Shown here: piece by piece, positions 52,373 through 60,412 of the stretch | Layout: every line of letters begins with the position of its first letter | How positions within the stretch are numbered: the first letter of the stretch is position 1 | From: Alkalimarinus coralli | Lineage (GTDB): Bacteria > Pseudomonadota > Gammaproteobacteria > Pseudomonadales > Oleiphilaceae | Length of the DNA stretch: 64,000 nucleotides | Assembly: GCF_023650515.1 (NCBI RefSeq) | Contig: NZ_CP096016.1 | Coordinates: forward strand, 1,202,001 to 1,266,000 | Direction: 5' to 3' | Notes under the pieces: generated by a model | What the model was told of the DNA's origin: nothing | What the model saw: the letters and a program-made list of their open reading frames with translations, nothing else | The model's database searches: none | Made by a program: the position numbers and the translations under genes

Positions 52373-53416
52373 CTAAGCGTTAAAAAAATATTTAATATCG
52401 AAAGCGTCATTCCTCTTGAGAATAAAATAAACCGCACGACCGAGCTTGTGGGCTAGCATGGAGATTGCCTTGCCTTTACCGTGTTTTCGAGAGTTCTTTT
52501 CAATAAACTTTTTTGCCTGAGGGCTTTCTCGTATCAACAGCACAGCCGCTTCGCTGAAGGCCCACTTGAGATGAGCATTGCCAATTTTACCACCGGAATA
52601 ACCGTAGTTTTTACCTGCAGATTCTTTGGCGCACTTAACCAGACGAGAGTATGAACAGAAGTCCTGCACGGTAGGAAATCGATGAATGTCCTGAATCTCA
52701 TATAGAATGGTTAACGCGAGAACTAATCCAATTCCCGGCACAGTTTGCAAACGATAGAACGCGCGAGGGTCGTACTGCTTGGCATGTTTAACGATAAAGC
52801 GCTCAATGGCGACGATTTTCTCTTGCAAGATATCCATCGTGCCGATATCAGTCTCAACATTCATTCGTACCGCGGGGTCTTTAAAGCGTTCGATAATATG
52901 AAGGCGGTTGCCTTTCTTACTAATCTGCTTTTCGAACGGCGGTAAATTGTACTGATAGTTGGTGATGGAGATATGAGCCTGCACTTCACCTTTTAGATGA
53001 ACCAGGTAGCAACGACGGCGCATCAGATCACGGATAGGGCGAGCTTCAGGCGGGTAGACATATGCCATAGGAAAGTTCTTGCCCAACATAATGCGGGCAA
53101 TCTTCTCGGAGTCGATTTTGTCATTCTTAGTTTTACCGCCATGAATGCACTTCATATAAAGAGCATGACCGAGGATAAATTTAATTCCCTGTTGATGACA
53201 GACATCAGCAATCCAGTACCAGGAGAAAATACACTCAACGCCGACTACAAGGTCTTCCCGATAGGGCTGAATTAAATCAAGGAAGGTTTGGGCGTCAGTC
53301 GGTATATTCTTGTGAATCAGAATGTTAGCCTTCTGATCAAGGATGCAGACAAACATCATTTTGGTATGTAAGTCGATACCACAGTGAAATTTGTGCTGTT
53401 TAGTATAGAATTTCAT
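52373..53416 (-). CDS. IS110/IS1111 family transposase
   Basis: A 347-residue DEDD-type recombinase. The N-terminal RuvC-like domain begins HCGIDLHTKMMFVCILD, with NDKIDSEKIARIML further on. The C-terminal Transposase_20 domain contains TVPGIGLVLALTILYEI and the serine-bearing YSGGKIGNAHLKWAFSEAAVLLI. The gene is intact and preceded by GGAGGCC on the minus strand. Used with an element-encoded RNA to recombine into attC. Confidence 0.93.
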   Translation of the reverse strand: MKFYTKQHKFHCGIDLHTKMMFVCILDQKANILIHKNIPTDAQTFLDLIQPYREDLVVGVECIFSWYWIADVCHQQGIKFILGHALYMKCIHGGKTKNDKIDSEKIARIMLGKNFPMAYVYPPEARPIRDLMRRRCYLVHLKGEVQAHISITNYQYNLPPFEKQISKKGNRLHIIERFKDPAVRMNVETDIGTMDILQEKIVAIERFIVKHAKQYDPRAFYRLQTVPGIGLVLALTILYEIQDIHRFPTVQDFCSYSRLVKCAKESAGKNYGYSGGKIGNAHLKWAFSEAAVLLIRESPQAKKFIEKNSRKHGKGKAISMLAHKLGRAVYFILKRNDAFDIKYFFNA

Positions 53417-53518
53417 AATGATGGCCTCCTGAGGTATGTGCCTTTGAGCACGTTACATCTTGGATGGTAGTTCAACCTACCAAGCCCGAAAATCCTTGGG
53501 AGGTCATCATTAGTATCA

Positions 53519-53624
53519 AGTGCATCTTGCGGACACTCACTACGCGCGGTCTTTTGTGCATGGCTTCGCCATTGTTGCACAAAATTCCGCACTCCGTTCG
53601 TGCGCGCAAATGCAGGCGTTAGAT
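53519..53624 (+). other. Integron attC site 5, right part
   Basis: Completes the R' GCCTAAC at 51882-51888. L' GTGCATCTTGCGGAC, stem TTTTGTGCA...TTGCACAAAA, L'' GCGCAAATGCAGGC, R'' GTTAGAT (53618-53624). R'' heads cassette 6, whose own R' should read ATCTAAC, which is not found downstream. Confidence 0.85.
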
Positions 53625-53629
53625 TCATT

Positions 53630-53854
53630 ATGTATTCTGAACATCAAGCAAGGGAAAAGTTCTTAGCCTTTATAAATAGGAAAATTGGCGGAACCGAGAA
53701 AGAATTCGAGATCAAGAATATTCGTTTATCTGATCGCAAAGACTATTGGATAATTGGTGCCAATGCTATCTCTCCAATGCATCAAGCAGGAGGGGGGTAC
53801 GGCTATCTACTAGATGTCTTCAGCCGCGACACTAACAAGACACTCACTCTATAA
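53630..53854 (+). CDS. Cassette gene 6: small hypothetical protein
   Basis: A 74-residue protein starting 6 bp after R'' of attC 5 (MYSEHQAREKF). The pattern (helix, then two-strand segment WIIGANAISPMHQAGGGYGYLLDV) vaguely recalls small Imm35/YrhB-like immunity domains, but this is not secure. No attC follows, so it is either the last cassette or has lost its 3' end. Confidence 0.6.
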   Translation: MYSEHQAREKFLAFINRKIGGTEKEFEIKNIRLSDRKDYWIIGANAISPMHQAGGGYGYLLDVFSRDTNKTLTL

Positions 53855-54290
53855 AAAATCAATAACTCATCATTCATTCGATATTTCGCTCTCAATAACG
53901 TGAAAAAGAGTAAGTCAACAGGCCATTACTCGCTTCCTGTTGGAGTCTGATAGACATTTTGTAAGGTTGACGAAAAACCCGGTCAGTCCGAGATCGTCAT
54001 GAATCCTCAGGCGAAAGCCTGATCATCTTGGTAGGTAAGACCAAAACACGTTATCAGGCTGACAATAACTCCCTACAACGTTGCAACCCTCTATGACGTT
54101 GGTAACCCAGTGCCTGATAAGCCTCTTTCACCTAACTGTTAATATGGGTGTCTTGTTAACTGTTTACATTTCTTGTAAATGGGGCTGGTTAAATATCCAG
54201 TGTTGAGCAGGTGCTGTCAACTGTTAATATGGGTGTCTCGTTTAATCCGTTTAATCTATCTACGGGATCGTTATACGCAATAGGATATTT
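53855..54290. other. Gene-free region with hairpins and repeats after the last cassette
   Basis: 436 bp without a credible ORF. It holds a GAAA tetraloop hairpin TCAGGC-GAAA-GCCTGA (54007-54022), the inverted pair TTATCAGGC (54051-54059) / GCCTGATAA (54112-54120), and a 20-bp direct repeat (listed separately). A GTTATAC near 54270 resembles an R'' site but has no matching R'. Probably decayed mobile DNA. Confidence 0.5.
54134..54238 (+). repeat. 20-bp direct repeat, two copies
   Basis: AACTGTTAATATGGGTGTCT at 54134-54153 and 54219-54238, separated by 65 bp; both are followed by [TC]GTT. Possibly the ends of a lost insertion element. Confidence 0.8.
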
Positions 54291-54686
54291 ATGCTTACAA
54301 CAACAATTCAGCCAAGGTTTAATGACACTGATGCCTTAGGTCATATAAGCAACACATCATTTCCTGTTTGGTTTGAGGAAGCTAGAACCGCTTTATTTGA
54401 AATATTTCATCCTTCTCTAGATATTGAGACTTGGCCTCTGATTTTGGCTAAGACAGAGATTGATTTCCTAGCTCAAACTTATTGGGGCAGTGAGGTTAAA
54501 ATAACAACATATATAGGAAAGCTTGGTAGTTCGTCCTGTCACATTATTCAAGAGGCACGACAAAAAGAAAAGTTAGTTGCTAGAGGTCTAGCTATATTGA
54601 TCTATTTTGATTATGAAACTAATAAATCCGTTAGTATTCCTCAAGATATTCGAGAGAAATTATCTCAACATCTAGTTAAAAAATAG
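54291..54686 (+). CDS. Acyl-CoA thioesterase, 4HBT/YbgC type
   Basis: A 131-residue hotdog-fold protein. The N-terminal RFNDTDALGHISNTSFPVWFEEART is the characteristic Asp-x-x-GH-N pattern, with the catalytic aspartate in the TDALGH turn. VEIDF-like strands and FDYETNKSVSIP follow. It hydrolyses acyl-CoA thioesters; the preferred chain is unknown. Weak AGGA precedes the ATG. Its place beyond the last recognised attC leaves open whether it was a cassette. Confidence 0.85.
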   Translation: MLTTTIQPRFNDTDALGHISNTSFPVWFEEARTALFEIFHPSLDIETWPLILAKTEIDFLAQTYWGSEVKITTYIGKLGSSSCHIIQEARQKEKLVARGLAILIYFDYETNKSVSIPQDIREKLSQHLVKK

Positions 54687-54917
54687 GCGCATTGTTCGTG
54701 TTCTACAAGAGTAGACTTTCCAGTATCAAATTTCTCAAACGCTGAATGGTTAATTTCAAAAAGACTAAGTAAGTCGCAAGAATTACTGAATAATTCTAAT
54801 CTCAATGTAACAGAAGTAGCGGCGGAAGTTGGTTACGAAAATATATCTCATTTTATTGCAGCGTATAAAAAGAAGTATGTAGACTACGGACAAAAAATCT
54901 CTTTAGCGTCAATATAA
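54687..54917 (+). pseudogene. AraC-family regulator remnant (C-terminal HTH)
   Basis: The frame continues directly after the thioesterase TAG stop. From about 54717 it encodes PVSNFSNAEWLISKRLSKSQ, then ELLNNSNLNVTEVAAEVGYE and NISHFIAAYKKKY, the second helix-turn-helix of an AraC/XylS activator including VAAEVGY and the SHF helix. There is no start codon or N-terminal half, and the last residues are unlike the family. It overlaps the convergent imm11-like gene by 34 bp. Confidence 0.75.
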
Positions 54918-55459
54918 ACTAGTTCGCTAAACCCTTTTGACTCCAAATGTTTTTTCAAGCTTTCATGAATGATGATTTCACCCATGCCTTTCGCTATTCG
55001 AAACATTAGCATCCCCGTTACTGGTTTTGGGGCTAGCCCCAGCTCTTCAGCCGAGTTGCTAAATAGTTTTTTATCACCAATGTAAACGTTTCCTTCGCCT
55101 GCGGGCTTTACGACGCTAATAAGATTAAATGCTTTAAAGCCGGTATGTTTTACTTCATCGTCTTCTGTTTCTAAAGTGGCATCGTAAGTGATGATATTGC
55201 TAACACCCGCTTCCTTCAAAGCCTCTATAAATTCATTACTGGCTACAGGGAGGCTATCATAATAGTTAAGGGGCGTTCCTTCTTCATAGCCCTCCTGAAT
55301 ATATACCGGAATGGGTACCTTTGGCTCCTCGGTAAAGGGTGTGCCAAAACACCAATCATCGTTAAGATCATTTGGTAAATCAGGCATATTGCAAAGCATC
55401 ATGCCATTCTCAACAGAATCAATGCTAGATGACAACATGTAGTAATTATCTTTTTCCAT
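54884..55459 (-). CDS. Imm11-like immunity protein (DUF1629-type)
   Basis: A 191-residue soluble protein resembling the imm11 family: NYYMLSSSID near the N-terminus, GTPLNYYDSLPVASNEFIEALKEAGVSN (the P-x-x-S strand-helix step), FKAFNLISVV and FRIAKGMGEIIIHESLKKHLESKGFSELVYI at the C-terminus. Imm11 proteins neutralise polymorphic toxins. No toxin gene is adjacent, so this would be an orphan immunity gene, often seen next to cassettes and secretion islands. The family call rests on the sequence pattern alone. Confidence 0.5.
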   Translation of the reverse strand: MEKDNYYMLSSSIDSVENGMMLCNMPDLPNDLNDDWCFGTPFTEEPKVPIPVYIQEGYEEGTPLNYYDSLPVASNEFIEALKEAGVSNIITYDATLETEDDEVKHTGFKAFNLISVVKPAGEGNVYIGDKKLFSNSAEELGLAPKPVTGMLMFRIAKGMGEIIIHESLKKHLESKGFSELVYIDAKEIFCP

Positions 55460-55686
55460 TTTCCCTCATACTTCAAATCATTCCTTTAAATTTACCATTT
55501 TATTAGGCATCTAGTTATACTGTCTACTTCTCCATTAATGAGACTGTGTGGACTTTCAAGGCTTTGATAGAGGGCGGCTAATACCTCGCTCCAAACGCTA
55601 GCTGTTTTAGCGTTCCCCGCTGACTGCCTGGCCACTCGTTCAAATAACACCTATAGAATTTTATTACCAAGATAGAGAAATCGTTA

Positions 55687-56577
55687 ATGTTAAATCAGCT
55701 TAACCAATGGGAGTATAAAACTTCCGCTGGATTTACTGTCCGAGGTTTTCATACCGAGGTGACTGGGAAACCTGTTATTCACTTTGTTCATGGCAATGGC
55801 TATTGCGGTTTGGTTTATGAGGAAATGCTGCGGCCGTTAACTGAGCACTATGATATCTTTATTAGCGATATCCAGGGCCATGGTGATAGTGATATTGGAG
55901 GGCATTTTCGAGGCTGGAACCGGAATGCCGAACTCTGTGCAGAGGTTTGGCAGCACTACCGTCAAACGCTTTGGTCCGATGTACAATCAGTTGCAATGGG
56001 GCATAGTTTTGGTGGTGTGATATCTACTTTGATGATGGTAAATAACCCGTCTCTGTTTGATCAAGGGGTATTGTTAGACCCGGTTTTTCTCAACAAAACA
56101 CTGATGAGGTTTGTTGTGTTATCTGAGCCTTTTGGGTTGCTGAAATTTAGCTCTCTGGCTCGCAGAGCAAAAAGTAGAAGAAGCGAATGGGATAACAAGC
56201 AGCAAGCGTTTGACTACTTTCACCAGCGAGGCATGTTTAAAGGTTGGGAAGACGCCTGTCTGTGGTCTTATATCAATCATGCACTTAAAGAAACCTCCAA
56301 TGGGCTAAAGCTCAAGTGCCCTCCGCGTAGAGAATCTGCGATATTTGCGTCATTTCCAAAACGTTTATGGTCTTCATTAGACCGGCTTGCAACACCAACA
56401 CAACTATACTACGGCGAGCGGAGTTATCCTTTTGTTTTGAAGTCTGCGGATGTGTTGCACGACACGAACAAATTTGTGACGAGTGAAGCTGTGCCGGGCA
56501 GGCATTGTTTTATGCAAGAGCAGCCGAAACAAACGGCTGATAGAATATTGGCGTTTTTGTCTAAATCACTAGACTAA
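55687..56577 (+). CDS. Alpha/beta hydrolase
   Basis: A 296-residue serine hydrolase of the alpha/beta fold. The oxyanion HGNGYCG, the strand DIQGHGDSD, the nucleophile elbow MGHSFGGVIS, and the late PGRHCFMQEQP histidine are visible. A cap insertion of about 70 residues lies between the nucleophile and the acid. The substrate cannot be predicted. It is the first clearly chromosomal gene after the mobile region and is followed by a hairpin shared with the convergent peptidase gene. Confidence 0.87.
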   Translation: MLNQLNQWEYKTSAGFTVRGFHTEVTGKPVIHFVHGNGYCGLVYEEMLRPLTEHYDIFISDIQGHGDSDIGGHFRGWNRNAELCAEVWQHYRQTLWSDVQSVAMGHSFGGVISTLMMVNNPSLFDQGVLLDPVFLNKTLMRFVVLSEPFGLLKFSSLARRAKSRRSEWDNKQQAFDYFHQRGMFKGWEDACLWSYINHALKETSNGLKLKCPPRRESAIFASFPKRLWSSLDRLATPTQLYYGERSYPFVLKSADVLHDTNKFVTSEAVPGRHCFMQEQPKQTADRILAFLSKSLD

Positions 56578-56588
56578 TTATGAAAGAG

Positions 56589-56614
56589 CCCGTTGAACAC
56601 AGTTGCTCAACGGG
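56589..56614. terminator. Hairpin between convergent genes
   Basis: CCCGTTGA (56589-56596) pairs with TCAACGGG (56607-56614) around a 10-nt loop. No long T-run, but the place between two convergent genes fits a bidirectional terminator. Confidence 0.6.
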
Positions 56615-56624
56615 TTGACTCCTG

Positions 56625-58172
56625 CTATTTGACGATACTGGCAGAGAGTATTTTAGAACGCACCTGATAGCCCTCTGTTAGCGTCTCCACAACGGGGTCG
56701 TTAACAAGCCGGCTTCTAGTTCTAGGTTTTATATTCTGTTTGATGCTCCAGCGCTTGGTGCTCACTGTCTGGCCTGCCGGGTTTACTACAGTTGACTCGA
56801 TTTCTACTTCAATGACGGATATTTCACTGTGATTTTCCGCATAGGCTTGAAGGGCTCTATTTTTCCCTAGCTTATGCTTAATCTTGATATATTTCTCCGG
56901 GTTGTTGGGCAGTTCGAGTTTAGCGAGCTTGATTCTCGCACTTTTTCCGTTGTCACCTTGAGCCTGCGCGGCTTGTTCAAAGTGGCGTATTGCATCTCGT
57001 TGATTGCCCTGAAGTTGCGCAATATTACCCAAACCAAGTGCTGCCACAGAGGTCGGAAGCAGTTGCGCACTGCGGGAAAAGTCTTTCTTGGCCTGTTCAT
57101 AGTTCCCTAGTTTTTCGTTTGATATGCCCTTCTTCAGGTAGCTTGAGAACTGCTCTGGGAACAGTGAGACGGATTTCTCATACTGTTTTACTGCTAAACT
57201 GTCTTTGCCCTGAGCGCTGTATATGTCGCCTTTTGTGGCATAGAAAAGCGCTTCATTAGGCTCTGACTTAATCGCTTTGTTAATTTCAGTCATGGCCGAA
57301 GAAAAATCCTTTTTGGCAATCAGTGCGGCGGCTTTGTCTTGTGAGCGGTAGGCGTCAGTTTTGCTCAGAAGGTATTTCATATGCTTTTGAAATTCAGCTT
57401 TACCACGGTAGTTTCCGGTAGACGCAAAGCGAGACACATGATCCTGGTTTGCTTCTACTCTACTTGGAGACGGAGGGTGGGAAGCAAACAGGCCTTGCAG
57501 CCAATTTGACTGCTGGTTTTTCGACATTTCGACAAATAGCTGCTGGAGTTCTACGGCGGCATTTAAATCATAGCCTGCTTTGGCCATATATTTCATGCCG
57601 TACTTATCTGATTCCAGTTCATGCTCCTGGCTGTATTGCGCCATGGTTAAGCTAGCGCCCATGGTTGCACCGCCAATAATCAGGTCTTTGTAGTCTGTAC
57701 CTTCCACGGCCATACCTAGCCCCATCATGCCGTATTGCACGATCATTCCTTGCTGGATGCGCTGCGCGCTATGGCGGGCCGCAGCATGAACAATTTCATG
57801 GCTTAGCACGGCGGCCAATTGTGCTTCATCTTTCAGCTTTACCAGTAAGCCCCTGTTTAGCGCAATCTTTCCAGATGGTAGTGCCCAGGCATTGGGTACG
57901 GAATTATTAAGTATCACAAACTCGTAGGGTAGGTCGGGACGGTCACTCACTGCAGCGAGCTTTTTGCCAACACTGGCCACATATAGCGTTAGCTCTGGGT
58001 CAAGGTAATACAAGCCCCCCTGTGACTGCTGTGCTGGCTTGTACTGAGATTGCCCGATCTGGGCGTCCTGGCTCTCAGGAACAAACATCAACTGCTGCTC
58101 ACCTGTAACCGGGTTTACGGCACAACCCACTGACAAAGCAGCTAATAATAGTACGGTAAAAAGTCTTAGCAT
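56625..58172 (-). CDS. M48 family metalloprotease lipoprotein with TPR repeats
   Basis: A 515-residue lipoprotein: lipobox at LLAALSVGCAV (Cys17), an M48 peptidase domain with HEIVHAAARH (HExxH, zinc) and ELESDKYG (third ligand Glu), then 6-7 TPR units from about residue 275 to 400. The C-terminal 110 residues hold an unrecognised beta domain. It is related to BepA/YfgC, which degrades stalled outer-membrane proteins in the periplasm, but longer by the tail domain. A CACCATATGGTG palindrome lies 33 bp upstream. Confidence 0.88.
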   Translation of the reverse strand: MLRLFTVLLLAALSVGCAVNPVTGEQQLMFVPESQDAQIGQSQYKPAQQSQGGLYYLDPELTLYVASVGKKLAAVSDRPDLPYEFVILNNSVPNAWALPSGKIALNRGLLVKLKDEAQLAAVLSHEIVHAAARHSAQRIQQGMIVQYGMMGLGMAVEGTDYKDLIIGGATMGASLTMAQYSQEHELESDKYGMKYMAKAGYDLNAAVELQQLFVEMSKNQQSNWLQGLFASHPPSPSRVEANQDHVSRFASTGNYRGKAEFQKHMKYLLSKTDAYRSQDKAAALIAKKDFSSAMTEINKAIKSEPNEALFYATKGDIYSAQGKDSLAVKQYEKSVSLFPEQFSSYLKKGISNEKLGNYEQAKKDFSRSAQLLPTSVAALGLGNIAQLQGNQRDAIRHFEQAAQAQGDNGKSARIKLAKLELPNNPEKYIKIKHKLGKNRALQAYAENHSEISVIEVEIESTVVNPAGQTVSTKRWSIKQNIKPRTRSRLVNDPVVETLTEGYQVRSKILSASIVK

Positions 58173-58483
58173 TGTTATCCCTAATTTACTGTGAATTCAT
58201 TGGTCACCATATGGTGTGATGAGCATTGTGATATCAGGGCTATTTTGACCAATTTTAAGATGGGTCTGCAATAGGCTCATGACTATATTGTTTCCTAAAC
58301 GTTTACTTAGCAGACTAAATCGAGGTTAAAGAAATACTGTTTCGTTGAAAGTCACTCTCGTGAGGGCTATAGTGCCACCCAAATACCTAACAACTCAATC
58401 GACCGGAAATGGTAGATTGGGAATGGCTGATTATGGTATCTGTATTTTTCAAACGTATAAATCTTCGCTATTTATAAGCAGGA
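58173..58483. other. Intergenic region between divergent M48 and DUF599 genes, with a 12-bp palindrome
   Basis: About 310 bp with no gene. CACCATATGGTG (58205-58216) is a perfect palindrome near the M48 start and a candidate operator. Otherwise AT-rich promoter DNA. Confidence 0.45.
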
Positions 58484-59188
58484 ATGATGTTTCCAGATTA
58501 TCTATTTGATATAGCCGCCATCGGCTGGTTTGCTGTGCTTTGGTCAGGGTATGGTTATTACGCTGACTATCGTGGTAAGAAAAGGCCTACCTTATCCAGT
58601 ACCCTTGACCTTTACCGTGGGGACTGGATGAGGCGCGTGCTGATGCGAGAGAACCGTATTGCAGATGCCTCAGTGTTAGGAAACCTTGAGCGGAATGGTG
58701 CTTTTTTTGCCTCAAGCAGCCTGCTTATTATGGCAGGTATTTTAACCGCAATCGGTTATGCCGATCAGGCGATGGCTGTTTTTCAAGACTTGCCCGTGGT
58801 TGCGACTGATGGGCGCACAATGTGGGAACTTAAGCTAGCGACGTTGCTGGTGGTCTTTATCTACTCGTTTTTTAAATTCACATGGTCGATGAGACAGTAC
58901 AACTTTTGCTCTGTATTGGTAGGGAGTGCTCCATTGGCTAATGAGGAAAAAGTGAGCCCGGCCGCGCGTAAAGCATTCGCAAACAGTGCAGCCGAAGTTG
59001 CCAATTTAGCTGGCGACACGTTCAATCTTGGGCTGAGATCATACTACTATGCGCTTGCTGTACTGGCATGGTTTATCCATCCAGCTGCATTTATGGTGGC
59101 GTCAACTGCGGTGGTCGTTATTTTATACCAGCGGGAGTTCCGTTCTGAAGCGCTACAGGTTTTACGGGCAGGCAAAGATTTTGATTAG
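58484..59188 (+). CDS. DUF599 family membrane protein
   Basis: A 234-residue inner-membrane protein with four transmembrane helices (about 4-24, 72-90, 115-135, 186-214). The conserved block YGYYADYRGKKRPTLSSTLDLYRGDWMRRVLMRENRIADASVLGNLERNGAFFASS is characteristic of DUF599. No function is established for the family. It starts at ATG 58484, with GGAATG nearby. Confidence 0.85.
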   Translation: MMFPDYLFDIAAIGWFAVLWSGYGYYADYRGKKRPTLSSTLDLYRGDWMRRVLMRENRIADASVLGNLERNGAFFASSSLLIMAGILTAIGYADQAMAVFQDLPVVATDGRTMWELKLATLLVVFIYSFFKFTWSMRQYNFCSVLVGSAPLANEEKVSPAARKAFANSAAEVANLAGDTFNLGLRSYYYALAVLAWFIHPAAFMVASTAVVVILYQREFRSEALQVLRAGKDFD

Positions 59189-59205
59189 TAGAAACTGACT
59201 TCATC

Positions 59206-59280
59206 GTAAATCGGGTGCGGGGCACCCTCGTGCGAGTATCTTGTTAATTGTAAATCGGGCGCGGGGCACCCTCGTACAAG
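59206..59280 (+). repeat. 31-bp direct repeat after the DUF599 gene
   Basis: Copies at 59206-59236 and 59250-59280 share GTAAATCGGG(T/C)GCGGGGCAC and then CCTCGT(G/A)C(G/A)AG, with three differences. The inner GGGTGC/GGGCAC bases can pair, so each copy could form a small hairpin. Confidence 0.85.
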
Positions 59281-59342
59281 GATCAAGAGCTTCTACCGAT
59301 AAATACGACGACTAAAATATTGAATATGAGATGTAATATTTT

Positions 59343-59849
59343 ATGAAAAATGATCCTGTTTTATTAGGTAAGGTAGAGCGTTTTGTTGGCTCACTCGCCC
59401 AGTGTGGAGAGCTTGGTATTAAACCGGTATTTGCTGCTCCAAATGAGCTGATCTTGGAATTGCCGTATTCCAAAGCCATTATTGGCAACCCGGATACGGG
59501 GGTTATTCATGGCGGAGCCATTACCACACTAATGGATACCAGTTCGGGGTCTGTTGTTATTTGCGGGCTGGAAGAGTTTGAACTGTGTCCAACGCTCGAC
59601 CTTCGTGTTGACTATATGCACGCTGCAGAACCGGGTAAACCGGTATTTGCAAAGGCAACCTGCTACAAAATCACCCGCAATATTATATTTACTCGCTGCT
59701 TGGCGTATCAGGAGACCGATGAAGAGCCGGTTGCCCAGTGCGTTGCAACATTTATGAGAATAGGCGCAGAAGCAACCCCTTTGCCATTTAGACAGATGAT
59801 TATGGGGGAAGAAATAGTTGATGGCTTGAGCAAAGAGGGGAGTGTGTAA
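59343..59849 (+). CDS. PaaI family thioesterase (first of a pair)
   Basis: A 168-residue hotdog-fold thioesterase. The key motif is VIHGGAITTLMDTSSGSVV (HGG-x-hydrophobic-D), followed by PTLDLRVDYMHAAEPGKPVFAKATCYK. The C-terminus extends about 25 residues past the usual fold. It overlaps the next gene by one base (TAATG), so the two are co-translated and may form a heteromer. Confidence 0.88.
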   Translation: MKNDPVLLGKVERFVGSLAQCGELGIKPVFAAPNELILELPYSKAIIGNPDTGVIHGGAITTLMDTSSGSVVICGLEEFELCPTLDLRVDYMHAAEPGKPVFAKATCYKITRNIIFTRCLAYQETDEEPVAQCVATFMRIGAEATPLPFRQMIMGEEIVDGLSKEGSV

Positions 59850-60280
59850 TGGATTTAAGAAATATTGTAGCCCGTGCTCACGAAAACGGTGACTATTCAG
59901 AGCTGATTGCCACTATTCCTTACGCCGTGACTATCGGTGTTGAGTGTGAGCGGTTTGGTGATGAAGTGTTATTTAAGCTGCCCAGAAAGAAAAGCAATAT
60001 AGGGAACCCCATTTTACCGGCTATCCATGGCGGAGTAATCGGCGGGTTTATGGAAATATCGGCATCACTCTATCTATTGATGTTTCAAGATACCCCTAAG
60101 CTGCCAAAAATAGTCGATATATCATTGGATTACCTAAGGGCGGGCTTGGACAAAGATACCTATGTAGAGTGCAAATTGACTCGACAAGGGAGTCGAGTTG
60201 CCAATGTTATTGTTACTGCCTGGCAAAAATCCCGCGATGAACCGATTGCTTTAGCCAGGGCTCACTTTTTGTTCAGTTAA
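59849..60280 (+). CDS. PaaI family thioesterase (second of a pair)
   Basis: A 143-residue hotdog protein: AIHGGVIGGFMEISASLYLL carries the HGG motif, but the usual Asp is replaced by Glu (GGFMEISA), and PKIVDISLDYLRAGLDKDTYVECKL follows. It is a paralogue of the upstream gene, and the changed active residue suggests different or lost activity. ATG overlaps the preceding stop. Confidence 0.87.
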   Translation: MDLRNIVARAHENGDYSELIATIPYAVTIGVECERFGDEVLFKLPRKKSNIGNPILPAIHGGVIGGFMEISASLYLLMFQDTPKLPKIVDISLDYLRAGLDKDTYVECKLTRQGSRVANVIVTAWQKSRDEPIALARAHFLFS

Positions 60281-60412
60281 TCTTTGGTTAGCATGCTTGA
60301 AATTATTTTCACTGCCCCCAGATAAGGTTTCACCAGCATGCTACTTGAGGGTTAGACAGTAGTTGCTAACTTAATAAACCCGCTCCCAAATGAAAAGAGA
60401 GTTAAGTTAAAT

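Larger units (their letters stand above)
51890..53518 (-). mobile_element. IS110 family element, IS1111 group, inserted in attC 5
   Basis: About 1.63 kb. Subterminal inverted repeats CCCCCAAGGA (51932-51941) and TCCTTGGGAG (53493-53502) match at 9 of 10 positions. Removing the element joins GCCTAACA and AGTGCATCTTGCGGAC into a normal R'-L'. IS1111 elements that specifically target attC sites are known. The transposase is on the minus strand with about 480 bp of non-coding DNA after its stop, as expected where IS1111 elements keep their bridge RNA. The exact ends are uncertain by about one base. Confidence 0.8.

Noticed and set aside
42964-53624. CRISPR array from repeated hairpins
   Set aside because: Repeats are not identical, spacing is 400-4000 bp and the units are attC sites.
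54262-54280. GTTATAC as another attC R''
   Set aside because: No R' GTATAAC follows downstream and no attC stem precedes it.
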